NCBI GenBank assembly: GCA_016781925.1
Contig: JADDPH010000076.1
Coordinates: forward strand, 1 to 49,920
Origin: Sphaerobacteraceae bacterium
GTDB lineage: Bacteria > Chloroflexota > Chloroflexia > Thermomicrobiales > UBA6265
Direction: 5' to 3'
Length of the DNA stretch: 49,920 bases
Part shown: in pieces, positions 28,556 through 38,529 of the stretch
Position numbering within the stretch: position 1 is the stretch's first letter
Layout: each line of letters begins with the position of its first letter
Translations under genes and position numbers: made by a program
Notes under the pieces: model-generated
Databases searched by the model: none
What the model saw: the letters and a program-made list of their open reading frames with translations, nothing else
What the model was told of the DNA's origin: nothing

Positions 28556-28679
28556 CTGCGCAACCTTACCCTTTCCATCCTCAACCCTTGACTATCCAAA
28601 GTATAGCAAAGGGCGATGACACCACCGCGGCACGGCTCGGAGAACAGCGCGGAAACGGTAACCATCAGTCTCGGCTCGG

Positions 28680-29990
28680 TTATGTCGATGGCGATCCAGT
28701 GATCCCCGCATGTGACCCACGTTGACTGGACACGGGAGCTACCGTCACATGCTTGCGAACGCGAGCGCGGTCGGCCACGGCTCCAAGCAACTGGGCGAGG
28801 GCTTCGAGGCTCTGGAGGTTGTGGACCGGCAGGAATTCGTCGACGTAGGGGAGGGCCGCCCGAATCCCTTGGGTGAGAGGCTGGTAACCCGGGGCACCGA
28901 GGAGCGGATTGAGCCAAATGAGGCGCCGGCAGGAACGCTGGAGACGAGCCATCTCCGTCGCGAGAAGAGTCGGGTCTCCTCGATCCCATCCATCGCTGAT
29001 GACGACGACAGTTGCGCCCGAGCGCAGCACCCGCCGGCTCCAGCGATAGTTGAACGTCTTGATGGACTCTCCGATCCGGGTCCCGCCCGACCAGTCCTCG
29101 ACCGACTTCGTCACCTCGGCGATCGCGGCGTCCACATTGCGACGGCGTAGCTCCCGGGTAATCCGGGTGAGGCGGGTGCCGAACACGAACACCTCAACCG
29201 CCTCCAGACCGTGCTCCAAGGCGTGGACAAACCGCAGCAAGAGGCGGCTATAGCGATCCATCGAACCGGAGATGTCACAGAGAAGCACCAGCGGCCGCAT
29301 CCGTTCCTTGCGTCGTCGGTGGCGCAGATCCACGGGCACCCCGCCGTGGCGAAGGCTCCGGCGCAAGGTAGCGCGCTGGTCGATGAAGGCTCCGGTGTTG
29401 CTCCGCTCCCGGCGGCGCGTTTCCCGTTTCCCGAGCCTCCAGGTCATACCCTCGATAATGCGCCGCGCCTCGGCGATCTCCTCCGGGGAAAACTGGGCGA
29501 AATCCTTGCGGCGCAGCGCCTCCCGGGCGCTGAAGATCAGCACGTCCTCCGGCGGGACCTCAAGGTCTTCCGCCTCGCCGGTCTCCGCCTCGTCGCTGCC
29601 CTCTACGGCAAGGATCGTCCGCTCCTGGTTGCCCGCCGTCTGACCACCCCGCTGCTCCTGCTTGCCGGGCGGCTTGGCGGCGTCGTTGAGTGGCACGCTC
29701 TCAGGGTCGCTACTCGAAAGATAGGTCTCTACCGGGAGTTCCATCTCATCGGCGAGCCGGCGCCAGAAGCGGGCAAAGTGGGCGTCGAACAGCGGGATGT
29801 GCTCGGGCCGGGTGACGACGGTCGCCTTGGCAGCGTGGTAAACATCGCGTTGTCTCCGGGGGTCGACGGCGGCAACGGCCTCAACGAGATTCATCACCTG
29901 ACCGGATCCGAGCGGCAGGCCGGCATCCCGCAGCTCGCGCCCCAGCGTGAGCAGGTTGCCAAGCAGCGTCTTCGCAGAGATGTCTTCCAT
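28680..29990 (-). CDS. VWA domain protein, CoxE-like
   Basis: MEDISAKTLLGNLLTLGRELRDAGLPLGSGQVMNLVEAVAAVDPRRQRDVYHAAKATVVTRPEHIPLFDAHFARFW...RPLVLLCDISGSMDRYSRLLLRFVHAL...VFGTRLTRITRELR...GGTRIGESIKTFN. ATG at 29988-29990. Confidence 0.88.
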   Translation of the reverse strand: MEDISAKTLLGNLLTLGRELRDAGLPLGSGQVMNLVEAVAAVDPRRQRDVYHAAKATVVTRPEHIPLFDAHFARFWRRLADEMELPVETYLSSSDPESVPLNDAAKPPGKQEQRGGQTAGNQERTILAVEGSDEAETGEAEDLEVPPEDVLIFSAREALRRKDFAQFSPEEIAEARRIIEGMTWRLGKRETRRRERSNTGAFIDQRATLRRSLRHGGVPVDLRHRRRKERMRPLVLLCDISGSMDRYSRLLLRFVHALEHGLEAVEVFVFGTRLTRITRELRRRNVDAAIAEVTKSVEDWSGGTRIGESIKTFNYRWSRRVLRSGATVVVISDGWDRGDPTLLATEMARLQRSCRRLIWLNPLLGAPGYQPLTQGIRAALPYVDEFLPVHNLQSLEALAQLLGAVADRARVRKHVTVAPVSSQRGSHAGITGSPST

Positions 29991-30009
29991 TCGCCGATCC
30001 ACCGTGGCC

Positions 30010-30960
30010 TTAGCCCGCGCTGACGCGAGCGGCCCGGGCAACCAGCCGGGCGGCGACATCCCCCCGAACCCGGTCGACATCCTCCTGGTACTTGAGGATC
30101 ACGCCAAGTGTCTCGTCCACAACAGTGTCGTGCAGCTCACGGGTGCCGAGGGCCAGCAGAGCTTGAGCCCAATCCAGCGTCTCCGCCATGCCGGGCGGCT
30201 TGAACAGATCGACTTCCCGGAGACCCTGGGTAAAGCCGCAGATCTCCCGGGCGAGGCGCTCCGGGGCGTCCGGCACCTTGGCGGCAAGGATGAGGAACTC
30301 CTTCTCAAACGTCGGAAAGTCGATCCAGTAGTACAGGCAGCGCCGCTTGAGCGCGTCGTGGATCTCTCGGGTGCGGTTGGAGGTGAGGATCACGATCGGG
30401 ACGTGCTCGGCCCGGATGGTGCCCAGCTCCGGCACAGTCACCTGGAAATCGGAGAGTAGCTCCAGCAGAAACGCTTCAAGCTCCTGGTCGGCCCGGTCCA
30501 CCTCGTCGATCAGGAGCACGGGAGAGCGATCGTGGGCGATGTCGATCGCCTGAAGCAGCGGCCGCTTGAGCAGGAATTCTTCACCGAAGAGGTTCCGGCG
30601 AGCCTGCTCCACATCCTGACCGCCCGTCGCCTCGATCGTCCGGAGGTAGAGCATCTGACGCGGGTAATCCCACTCGTAAATGGCGGAACTCGCATCCAGG
30701 CCCTCGTAGCACTGGAGGCGAATCAGCGGCGTCTCCAGGATGGCGGCGAGCGTCTTGGCGATCTCAGTCTTGCCGACGCCGGCCTCCCCCTCCAGGAGGA
30801 GCGGCTTGCGCAAGCGCAGCGTCAGGTAGAGCGTGGTCGCGAGGCCGCGCTCGGTGACGTACTTCTCATTGCGCAGCGCGCGCTCAAGCTCGTCCACCGA
30901 GGCGAAATCACGCCCGGCGTGCTGCTGCTGGATGATGGGTGCTTCTGATGCCGTGGTCAA
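30010..30960 (-). CDS. MoxR-family AAA+ ATPase (CoxD-like)
   Basis: LRLRKPLLLEGEAGVGKTEIAKTLAAIL...PVLLIDEVDRADQELEAFLLELLSDFQVTVPELG...VILTSNRTREIHDALKRRCLYYWIDFP. Confidence 0.92.
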   Translation of the reverse strand: MTTASEAPIIQQQHAGRDFASVDELERALRNEKYVTERGLATTLYLTLRLRKPLLLEGEAGVGKTEIAKTLAAILETPLIRLQCYEGLDASSAIYEWDYPRQMLYLRTIEATGGQDVEQARRNLFGEEFLLKRPLLQAIDIAHDRSPVLLIDEVDRADQELEAFLLELLSDFQVTVPELGTIRAEHVPIVILTSNRTREIHDALKRRCLYYWIDFPTFEKEFLILAAKVPDAPERLAREICGFTQGLREVDLFKPPGMAETLDWAQALLALGTRELHDTVVDETLGVILKYQEDVDRVRGDVAARLVARAARVSAG

Positions 30961-31242
30961 TCTTGGCCTACCCTATCCTCTTCCGCTCCACGGTCCCGGT
31001 TCCACAACGTGGGCCGGCGTCCGTAACGCCCTGCCGGCTGCTCACTCAAGTATGGGTGGAGCACGCAGGCACTGTCACGCGAGAAAGGGCCGCACGTGCC
31101 GCGCGGCGGTCGGATCCTCTCGAGAGCGTCGATCGTCCTCGTCGGCGGCCGCCCCATCACCCGCCCACGACCAGGGAGTGGGACCGTCGAACGGCCCCTC
31201 GCCAAGAGCGGCGGGTTAGGACGCCGGCCCCCGAACTCCGCA

Positions 31243-31626
31243 TCACGATGGAGGAAGTTCGCCTTCGGCAAGAATGCGGAGGGCATCACCGAGTTCGCGT
31301 TGGACGGTGTCGTAGAGGCGTTGGTAGGCCTCCTCGCGCTCATCACCCTCACCGTATGCAGCCGCCAACTCGCCGTCTGGATCGATCGCGACCTCAATCT
31401 CGGCTTCGCCGTCGGCAAGGCTGAGCAGCCGTACGCGAACTTCGGCCACAGGAACGTCAACCCTTGCTTCCGTCACGGTCTGATCGCGTCCTTCTTGTGC
31501 CCTGATGGGCGTCTGCGCTTCGTTTCCGTCCGTCACTCCTGGCCACCAGCTCGGGAGGACATCTTCCGTTGGCCTGGTTGGCGACTCCATGCATCCCTGG
31601 GTCGCACTCCGCAGATCAAGGGCCAC
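31243..31626 (-). CDS. Hypothetical protein
   Basis: 127-aa ORF with an acidic C-terminal half (VRVRLLSLADGEAEIEVAIDPDGELAAAYGEGDEREEAYQRLYDTVQRELGDALRILAEGELPPS); N-terminus uncertain. Confidence 0.45.
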   Translation of the reverse strand: MALDLRSATQGCMESPTRPTEDVLPSWWPGVTDGNEAQTPIRAQEGRDQTVTEARVDVPVAEVRVRLLSLADGEAEIEVAIDPDGELAAAYGEGDEREEAYQRLYDTVQRELGDALRILAEGELPPS

Positions 31627-31727
31627 CGGTCGTAGCAGCGTCCACGCCCTGCGTCCGCAGGAACCGAAATGGCTTCTATCCGCGCACGAACCAGCGGTGG
31701 AGGCGGGGAGGGTTTTCCTGGCCCCAA

Positions 31728-33023
31728 CTATCCAGCGACCACCGCTTCCTCCTCTCGCAGGAGGTGGGCAACCACTTCGACATGATGGGTCTGCGGAAAG
31801 AGGTCCAGAGCGGCGACGGCATCGAGACGGTAGCCGCCGTCGAGAATGCCACGGAGGTCACGCGCCAGCGTCGCCGGATCGCAGGAGACATAGGTCACCC
31901 GGGGTGCCCGAAGGCGGAGCAGCCCGGAGAGCGTGGCCCGGTCGATCCCGGTCCGCGGCGGGTCGAGCAGCACAAAAGCGGCCGGAGCCACCCGGCCGGC
32001 CCGGGCGCGCAGCCACTCGTCCACCTGTGCCGTTTCGATGCGGGCGTAACGCTGCCCGGCCTCCTCGAGATTCCGCTCCGCGAATGTGGCCGCGCCGCGA
32101 TGGGACTCGATCCCGATCACCCGCCGGTAACGACGCGCCAACGGTACGGTAAACAGACCAACGCCGCAGAAGAGATCGACCGCCAGCCCCGGAGCCCGAC
32201 CCGCTCGGTCTACCGTCTGTTCCTGACCGGCTGGCACGCCCGCGAAACGCAGCGCCTCCCGAACGAGGGAGTCCAGGATGAAGGGATTAACCTGGAAGAA
32301 GGTTTCGGCGTCAAAGCGGTACCGCTCTCCAGCGACCACCCGCTCCAACTCCGCCGGGAGTTCCGGGATCAGCGGCGGCGAGAGGGCCACCCCGTCATCG
32401 CCGGAAGCCGCATGAAACTGCTTCACATCGGCCGGAAACTGTCCTGCCTCGAGCCGCCGCCGCAGATCAGCGAGGAGATCGTTGAGCTCTGGGACGGTCA
32501 TCGGGCATTGCTGGATGTCACAGACGGTCCGCGAGTTGGCCTCGAAATAACCGAGCCGCCCGCTCTGGGCGTCGTGCTGCCACTCGACCCGGGCCCGGTA
32601 GTTCCAGACCCGCGGCGAGGGGACGATCGAGATCGACTCGGGCGGATCGATCCGGCCGATGCGGCGCAGGCAATCCTCGACGATGCCGACCTTCGCCTCC
32701 AGTTGGGCGTCGTACGTCAGGTGTTGGAAGTCCGCGCCGCCGCAGCGGATGAAGTCAGGGTAAGGCGGCTCAACGCGAACGGGCGCAGGCTCCAAGATTT
32801 CGACGATGGAGCCGAAACCCGTCCTCCCCTGCTCCCGGTCGATTCGAACCCGCACCCGGTCGCCCGGCGCCGCCAAGTCCACAAAGAGGGTCCGCCCCTC
32901 CGCATGCGCGAGCCCCGCCCCGCCCGGAACAATGCGCTCGACCGTGGTCTCCACAACCCGGCCCACCCGCGATTCGCCGGCTGGTAGCCGGGCGCCGCCC
33001 ACGGTGCGGGCACCACCGGCCAT
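31728..33023 (-). CDS. Class I SAM-dependent RNA methyltransferase, RlmD/RumA-like (TRAM domain)
   Basis: TRAM-like N-terminus (GRVVETTVERIVPGGAGLAHAEGRTLFVDLAAPGDRVRVRI), CGGADFQHL, VDLFCGVGLFTVPLARR, LLDPPRTGID, VTYVSCDPATLARDL. ATG at 33021-33023. Confidence 0.9.
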   Translation of the reverse strand: MAGGARTVGGARLPAGESRVGRVVETTVERIVPGGAGLAHAEGRTLFVDLAAPGDRVRVRIDREQGRTGFGSIVEILEPAPVRVEPPYPDFIRCGGADFQHLTYDAQLEAKVGIVEDCLRRIGRIDPPESISIVPSPRVWNYRARVEWQHDAQSGRLGYFEANSRTVCDIQQCPMTVPELNDLLADLRRRLEAGQFPADVKQFHAASGDDGVALSPPLIPELPAELERVVAGERYRFDAETFFQVNPFILDSLVREALRFAGVPAGQEQTVDRAGRAPGLAVDLFCGVGLFTVPLARRYRRVIGIESHRGAATFAERNLEEAGQRYARIETAQVDEWLRARAGRVAPAAFVLLDPPRTGIDRATLSGLLRLRAPRVTYVSCDPATLARDLRGILDGGYRLDAVAALDLFPQTHHVEVVAHLLREEEAVVAG

Positions 33024-33352
33024 CACCTCGGCCCGTCGACGAGCTGGGATCTGCGAGCTTGGCTGAGGAGTTCCATGTTCTCCACCTTGGTCCCTAAGTG
33101 TCGCCAGAGGGGCATCTTGTAGCCCGAATGACCACCTCACTCACTGCTCGGTCAACGACCCCATCATCCCGCCACGGGGTAGCAGTGCTGGTTCGTGATC
33201 GCAACTCCGCGGCCATGGCGCACCCATGAGCTATGACTTCAAGCTGGGCAAGGCGGACTAAAGGAAAGAAAGTACGGGAACTTGATGTCCCGACCCTGAG
33301 CGAACGGAGCCGGCTGGGGTACAATCTCGCCGGGACAGAAATCCCAGACGCC

Positions 33353-33433
33353 GCCGGAGTGGCGAAATGGCAGACGCAGCGCACTCAAAATGCGCCGGGT
33401 AACACCATGGGGGTTCGAATCCCCCCTCCGGCA
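33353..33433 (+). tRNA. tRNA-Leu (anticodon CAA)
   Basis: Acceptor arms GCCGGAG/CTCCGGC; anticodon stem GCGCA-CTCAAAA-TGCGC (anticodon CAA); long variable arm; T arm GGGGG-TTCGAAT-CCCCC. CCA not fully encoded (ACCC). Confidence 0.93.
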
Positions 33434-34217
33434 CCCACACTCTACAAAGTTCGGCACCGTCGCTGATCATCGGTAGGCGAGCGTCGTCGGTGGTGCAGGC
33501 CTGGATAGCGTGAGCCATCCGGTGGCACATGGTGCCGGCCATGCCTACGATAGCTTTCTACGGTTGCCCGGTGGAGCGTTAGGGTCAAATCCCCTGCTCG
33601 TCGATCAGTTGAAGACCGGGCCTTCACGGTCCCGACGAGCGCGGATAACCTACCCCTCCCGACGGCTCTGCCGCGTTAGCCGGACCGAGAAGGCGAGGCT
33701 TTTGCACCTTGGCGGCTCGTGGGTTTAAGGATGTGCCCTGACCGTGCCACCCGGCATCCGCTCCGGCTCTCGCTCCCCTCTCAGAGCTGCGGAAACAGTG
33801 GCACCAACGGACGTCTCTGCAAATCCTCTCCACAATCGCACTTACAGCGGGAGGGGGCGGTCTCAATGTCCGACCTCCGCGTTAACCGGCTTGCCCTTGT
33901 GGAAGCCTAGGGGTTGGGCCAATGCCCGCAGCAGGGCTAGATCAAAAACCGTAGCCGGCCGGACATGGGACTACGTTCGTAGAGCCTATTGGACGCGTTC
34001 TGTAGGGCTAGACCCGAGACCGGCCTAAGTTGAGCGGATCGTGGCCCGAAGGGCGGCTACGCCAGCCATGCGTCAAGACCGTTTCAACATAGTGTTGAGA
34101 TCGGCTAGGAACTACTTTTCGGTCATCATACCCACTGGTAACGTGCCATACAATGAGACAAGCGCATACGCGAAGACGGATGATGTGCAGTGGCGCGGCG
34201 GCGAGAGGAGGCGGACG

Positions 34218-36167
34218 ATGCCACGATGGCTTGTCTTCGTGACGGCGTTCTTAGCGATCCTGTCCGCCCTGAGCCCGCGCTCCTTCGCGGCCCCGGCTCT
34301 CGCCGCCGATGCTATCACCTGCGCCTCAGTTGAAGCCTTGATGACTGTGCCGCGTGCGGACCTTATTCGCCTCTCCGACCTGACCGAGGAACCGTTCGCG
34401 GACGGGAAGGCCGTGCGCACGGAGTTGGTTTTGCTGCAGGAGTACAAGCGCATCACAGGCCGCTCCTACCAGCCGGGTGACCTCGGGCACATTCGGACAG
34501 CGCAGGAATGCGCCGAGAAGAACGGCTCCGTCACCTCAACCTCATCGGCTCCTGCCGCCAATCCGATCGACGAAGGCGATGACCGAGCCTGCCGCTCCAA
34601 CGCCCGCGCCTAGGCCACCGAGTTCAACATGGGTCCGGACGCCATCGCGGTGCTCAGCGGCTGCCGACAAGATGCCCAAGGCGCCTGGTTCTTTCCCACC
34701 GGCCCGGACGACCCCCGCTTGCCGGCACCGGTCCTCACGGCGGAGGAGGAACAGCAGACGGCTGGGCTGCGTGCCGAGATTGAGACACAACTTGCAGGGC
34801 TTGCAGCGACCATGCCCTATTGGATGCCGGAGGAGTTGGATCGGCTCTACGAACCGGACAAGCAGCCAGTCTCCGGCCACCGGGACCTGGACCGCAGCTT
34901 TGGCGTACTGCGACCGCAATATGAGGAGATCCTTATTGCCTACCTCCGAGATCCGAGCCGGATCGCGCTTGCGAACTACGCGAACTGGTGGTTCAACCGC
35001 CGGGAAGCCGCGGTACCGGCGGCAACTTGCTCCTCCATGCCGCCACCCATCTGCGACACGATGCGGAATAGATTGGGGTATGTGGGCATCGGACCATGGC
35101 CCTGGGACCCGGAGGACCCCCTCACCCTCGCCGAGTACCTGAAGTGGGTGCTGGCGAACGGCCGCATCGTGCTGCAACCGCCCCCGATCCCCACCCCGCT
35201 GCCCTCCTCGCCCGACGGCATCGACAGTGGTCCGCTGTACCCTCTCTTGGTCCACGTCGTCGACGCGGCCGGCGCTCCACTCGACGGGGCCTGCGTGGAG
35301 GTCGTGCTGCCCCTCGGCACGGACACCATCTGCGACAACGACCAGTTGGACCACTCGCCGACCGCAGGGGTGATCGAGGTGCGCGGGAGCCCCTGGACCT
35401 ACACCGTGCGGGAGATACGACCACCCGAAGGCCATGCCCTTACTGGGGGCGTCAGGACCGTCGAACTGACATCGGCCGGGGCTGCCGTCGTTCTCGTCCA
35501 CGGGCCGGGTTCGAGAGGTGCTGATGGGCCATCCTCGACGCCGACCTCGTCCACCCTGGCCACCAGTCGGACGACCGGAATCGAGGGGCAAACCTACACG
35601 AGCCCCCAGTTTGGCTACATCGTCACCTGGCAGTCACCGTGGGAGCCCGACGTCGTGGCCTCCGACCCGCAGGCTGGCGATCACCTTCGCTTGGTCACCG
35701 GCGAGGTCGCCCTGGAGTATCACGGTTTCTCCACCGACCAGCCCATCGAGCAGGCCCTGGAGGACTTGGTCGCCGCCCGGGCGCGAAACCATTCTGGGTC
35801 AACACCGCAGTACCAGGCAGCCGGGGGAGGACCGAACTCCGACAGCCCCGCGCTTTGGCACTTCACCTATACCAGGGCGGACGGCGTCGTCATGGGCGAA
35901 GCCAGCACGGCGTTTTCAGTGGAACCAGGCGGGGCGGTGCTGATCCGGACGTCGATCAGGCCCATCGACGATGCCTCACCAAGGTCGCTCTACTACGCCG
36001 TGTCCCTGTTCCTCGATTCGATTGAAGCAACTGCCGCAGCCCAGCAAGCCACCGAGCAGGGAAATGTGGTCACCTTGCGGCCCGATAATGTCCAAAACCT
36101 GGCTGACACGCTGAGGACGATCCCGTCGCTCGTAGAGGTTTCGGACACAGGGCGACCAACCACATGA
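34218..36167 (+). CDS. Secreted protein with a SpaA/Cna-B-like domain, interrupted by an in-frame TAG at 34611-34613
   Basis: Signal peptide MPRWLVFVTAFLAILSALSPRSFAAPALA. The frame continues across TAG: ...DRACRSNARA*ATEFNMGPDAIAVLSGCRQDAQGAWFFP... Prealbumin-like segment VHVVDAAGAPLDGACVEVVLPLG...GVIEVRGSPWTYTVREIRPPEGHALTGG. A second ORF could start at 34629 but would lack the signal peptide. Confidence 0.6.
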
Positions 36168-36825
36168 CCGCTTGGCGGCTTGCAGCGGTGCCGAGTGAAG
36201 CTCCCCGGCCCAACGTTCGTCGGCATCGCGTTCGCCGTGGTCCATCCCTGGCCTGGCCAGTCTTCGCGCCTCGCCATATAGACCAGGGCGACTGTCGCGT
36301 CCGTATTGGTTGGTGAGAACACTGCGAAGGCAAGGCGCGCTTCACCACCAGTTGGTCCGTCGGCCACTCGATGTCACTCGGTGGTGCGATCGGTGAGGCA
36401 GTCACACCCCAGGGTCAGTGAGCCGTTACGCGCCTTCAAATCCCTGGTCCACGCTGATCGACAGTGAGCCCCGTTTTTTGATGCGTGACCATGTGATCAA
36501 GGCGGTTCCCATCAGCCGGGTTGGTCCACCTACGCTTGGGCGCACCGCCCGTCGCCCAGAACGACGGTCCCTGGCAAGCGGCCATACGAGATGACGGGTG
36601 AAAACGGGTTATCCCCTGCCGCGACAGCATGCGCCAGGGCGACCCCGGGGGAGTCAACCCCACTCACGCCCGAACAGCGCGATCACGAGGGGCACAGCAG
36701 GCGCCGGTGGTAGACTGCCGTGTCGGTCGCGAGCGAGACGCAACCCGCCCGTCCAACTCGTCCAGATAAGTCCCCGCCACGCAGCAGCATGAAGAAAGAA
36801 AAGTCATTGCCGAGGAATCCCGACG

Positions 36826-37641
36826 GTGCATGACGACGCGTGGATCTACGACCTTGAGACCACCGGCTTTGTCGCCGACCTCCCCTACTGGTCCGCGTTG
36901 CTCGATCAGTACAACCCCGCCAAGGTCTTAGACATCGCCTGCGGCACAGGCCGCATCACCTTGCCCCTGGCGGAGCAGGGCGTCCGGGACAACGCCGCCT
37001 TCCGGACCATCGGGCTGGACATTAGCGAGCCACTGCTTGCCCGCGCCCGGGAGAAGCTGGTCCAGGCCTGCCCCGCGGTCCAAGACGCCGTCTCCTTCGT
37101 CGAGGCGGACATGCGATCATTCTGCCTCAATGAGCAATTCGATCTGATCGTGCTGGGGTTCAACTCGCTCGCGTATCTCTACGACATGGAGGATCAGCTT
37201 GGGTGCCTGGAAGCGGTCCGACGCCACCTGGCGCCGGGGGGCCGCTTCGCCATCGACCTCCTGGTGCCCCACCTCGGATTTCTGGACGAGGCTCAGGTCG
37301 GCGGACCGGTGCGTCTCGAAGTCGATCTTCGATCACCCGAACCTGGGATCCGCCAGTTCCTCCGCACGGCGACGGAGCGCTATGACGTCATCACCCAGCG
37401 GGACGACACGCTCTACTTTTATGAGATCTACCATGACGACGGGCGCCACCAGCGGTTCACGGATGACCTTGCCTGGCACATGTACTTTCCCCGCGAGCTC
37501 GAGCTGCTGCTCCGCATCGCGGGCCTCCGGGTCATCGAGAAGTTCGGGAACTACGCGCGGGCGCCCTTTGGTCACCGCTCGACGCAGTATCTGTGGGTGA
37601 TGGAGGCGATGGTGTCCCAGGGATGCCCCCATCACGGCTGA
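36826..37641 (+). CDS. Class I SAM-dependent methyltransferase
   Basis: YWSALLDQYNPAKVLDIACGTGRITLPLAEQG...TIGLDISEPLLARAREKL...VSFVEADMRSFCLNEQFDLIVLGFNSLAYLYDMEDQLGCLEAVRRHLAPGGRFAIDL. Confidence 0.88.
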   Translation: MHDDAWIYDLETTGFVADLPYWSALLDQYNPAKVLDIACGTGRITLPLAEQGVRDNAAFRTIGLDISEPLLARAREKLVQACPAVQDAVSFVEADMRSFCLNEQFDLIVLGFNSLAYLYDMEDQLGCLEAVRRHLAPGGRFAIDLLVPHLGFLDEAQVGGPVRLEVDLRSPEPGIRQFLRTATERYDVITQRDDTLYFYEIYHDDGRHQRFTDDLAWHMYFPRELELLLRIAGLRVIEKFGNYARAPFGHRSTQYLWVMEAMVSQGCPHHG

Positions 37642-37671
37642 GGCCACATCAACCGGAACCGAGTACACCGC

Positions 37672-38442
37672 CTACCGAGTCTGCCACAGGTGAGCGACGA
37701 CGCCGGCAGCCTCGCGCAGCACGTAGCCGAACTCGGCACCGCCCCCAGTCCGAATCGGGCTTTCCGTGGCCGGCGCGCCGTATGGCTGCAGGCCCAGGTC
37801 ACGAGCCATCAGCTTGAGACGGAACAGGTGGAACCCGTCGCTGACCAGAAGCACCCGGGAGAGATCCCGAGCCCGAAGCAAGGTCGCCACGCCGCGCATG
37901 CTCTGCCAGGAATCGCGTCCCTGATTCTCAAGCAGCAACGCCCCCTCAGGAACCCCTTGCTCCAGAAGGTAGTCCCGGCTTGCCTCCGCCTCGGTGAACA
38001 CGTCACCCGGATTCCGACCCCCAGTGACCACGATCAACGATGCACTGCCGGCCTCGTACGCCGCGAGGGCGCGGTCAAGCCGCGCACGGAGGACGGGGCT
38101 GGGCCGCCCGTTGTACTGGGCCGTGCCGAGGACAACGATCGCATCCACCGGGCGCGTCTGATCCGAGCGCGCCTGCCAGTAGATGGCGGCGACCAGCGAG
38201 GCGCCGAGCAGCGGCGGCGCCAGCAGCAGCAGGACAAGAAGGGTGCGGAGCCAGCGCCCGACTCGACGACTTCCTGACCGGCGTGACGGTGGTGCCTCCT
38301 CTCCGACGGGTCGTGGTTGGTCGGGCACACGCCCATCTGCCGGGTCGAACCGGCGCCGGGTGGGGGCGATCCACTCCTGGGTCGTGGAAGCCGATGGGCG
38401 TTCGCGAAGGGTGAAACGTTCGGTGTCGCCACGGTAGGACAT
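37672..38442 (-). CDS. YdcF/ElyC/SanA family (DUF218) membrane-anchored protein
   Basis: Single TM (LLVLLLLAPPLLGASLVAAIYW), then VDAIVVLGTAQYNGRPSPVLRARLDRALAAYEAGSASLIVVTGGRNPGDVFTEAEASRDYLLEQGVPEGALLLENQGRDSWQSMRGV. Confidence 0.88.
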   Translation of the reverse strand: MSYRGDTERFTLRERPSASTTQEWIAPTRRRFDPADGRVPDQPRPVGEEAPPSRRSGSRRVGRWLRTLLVLLLLAPPLLGASLVAAIYWQARSDQTRPVDAIVVLGTAQYNGRPSPVLRARLDRALAAYEAGSASLIVVTGGRNPGDVFTEAEASRDYLLEQGVPEGALLLENQGRDSWQSMRGVATLLRARDLSRVLLVSDGFHLFRLKLMARDLGLQPYGAPATESPIRTGGGAEFGYVLREAAGVVAHLWQTR

Positions 38443-38529
38443 AGTGGGATGATGACAGCCGCGGGAGTTGCGTTCAAGGCAACACCGGGCGCAGGCACGA
38501 CAACAGGATGCGCTTCGGCCGCCCTGAAG

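Noticed and set aside
33320-33325. TACAAT as a tRNA promoter -10
   Set aside because: No convincing -35 at a 16-18 bp spacing; insufficient to call a promoter.
33565-33590. tRNA-like T-arm AGGGTCAAATCCCCT downstream of tRNA-Leu, possible pseudo-tRNA
   Set aside because: No matching acceptor, D or anticodon arms could be assembled around it.
33866-34026. Short ORF MSDLRVNRLALVEA followed by several TAGs, considered as a fourth amber-interrupted gene
   Set aside because: Downstream translation has multiple stops and no coherent protein character; most likely non-coding.
36170-36820. Minus-strand ORFs suggestive of a transposase relic
   Set aside because: No recognisable DDE or helix-turn-helix motifs; could not be supported.
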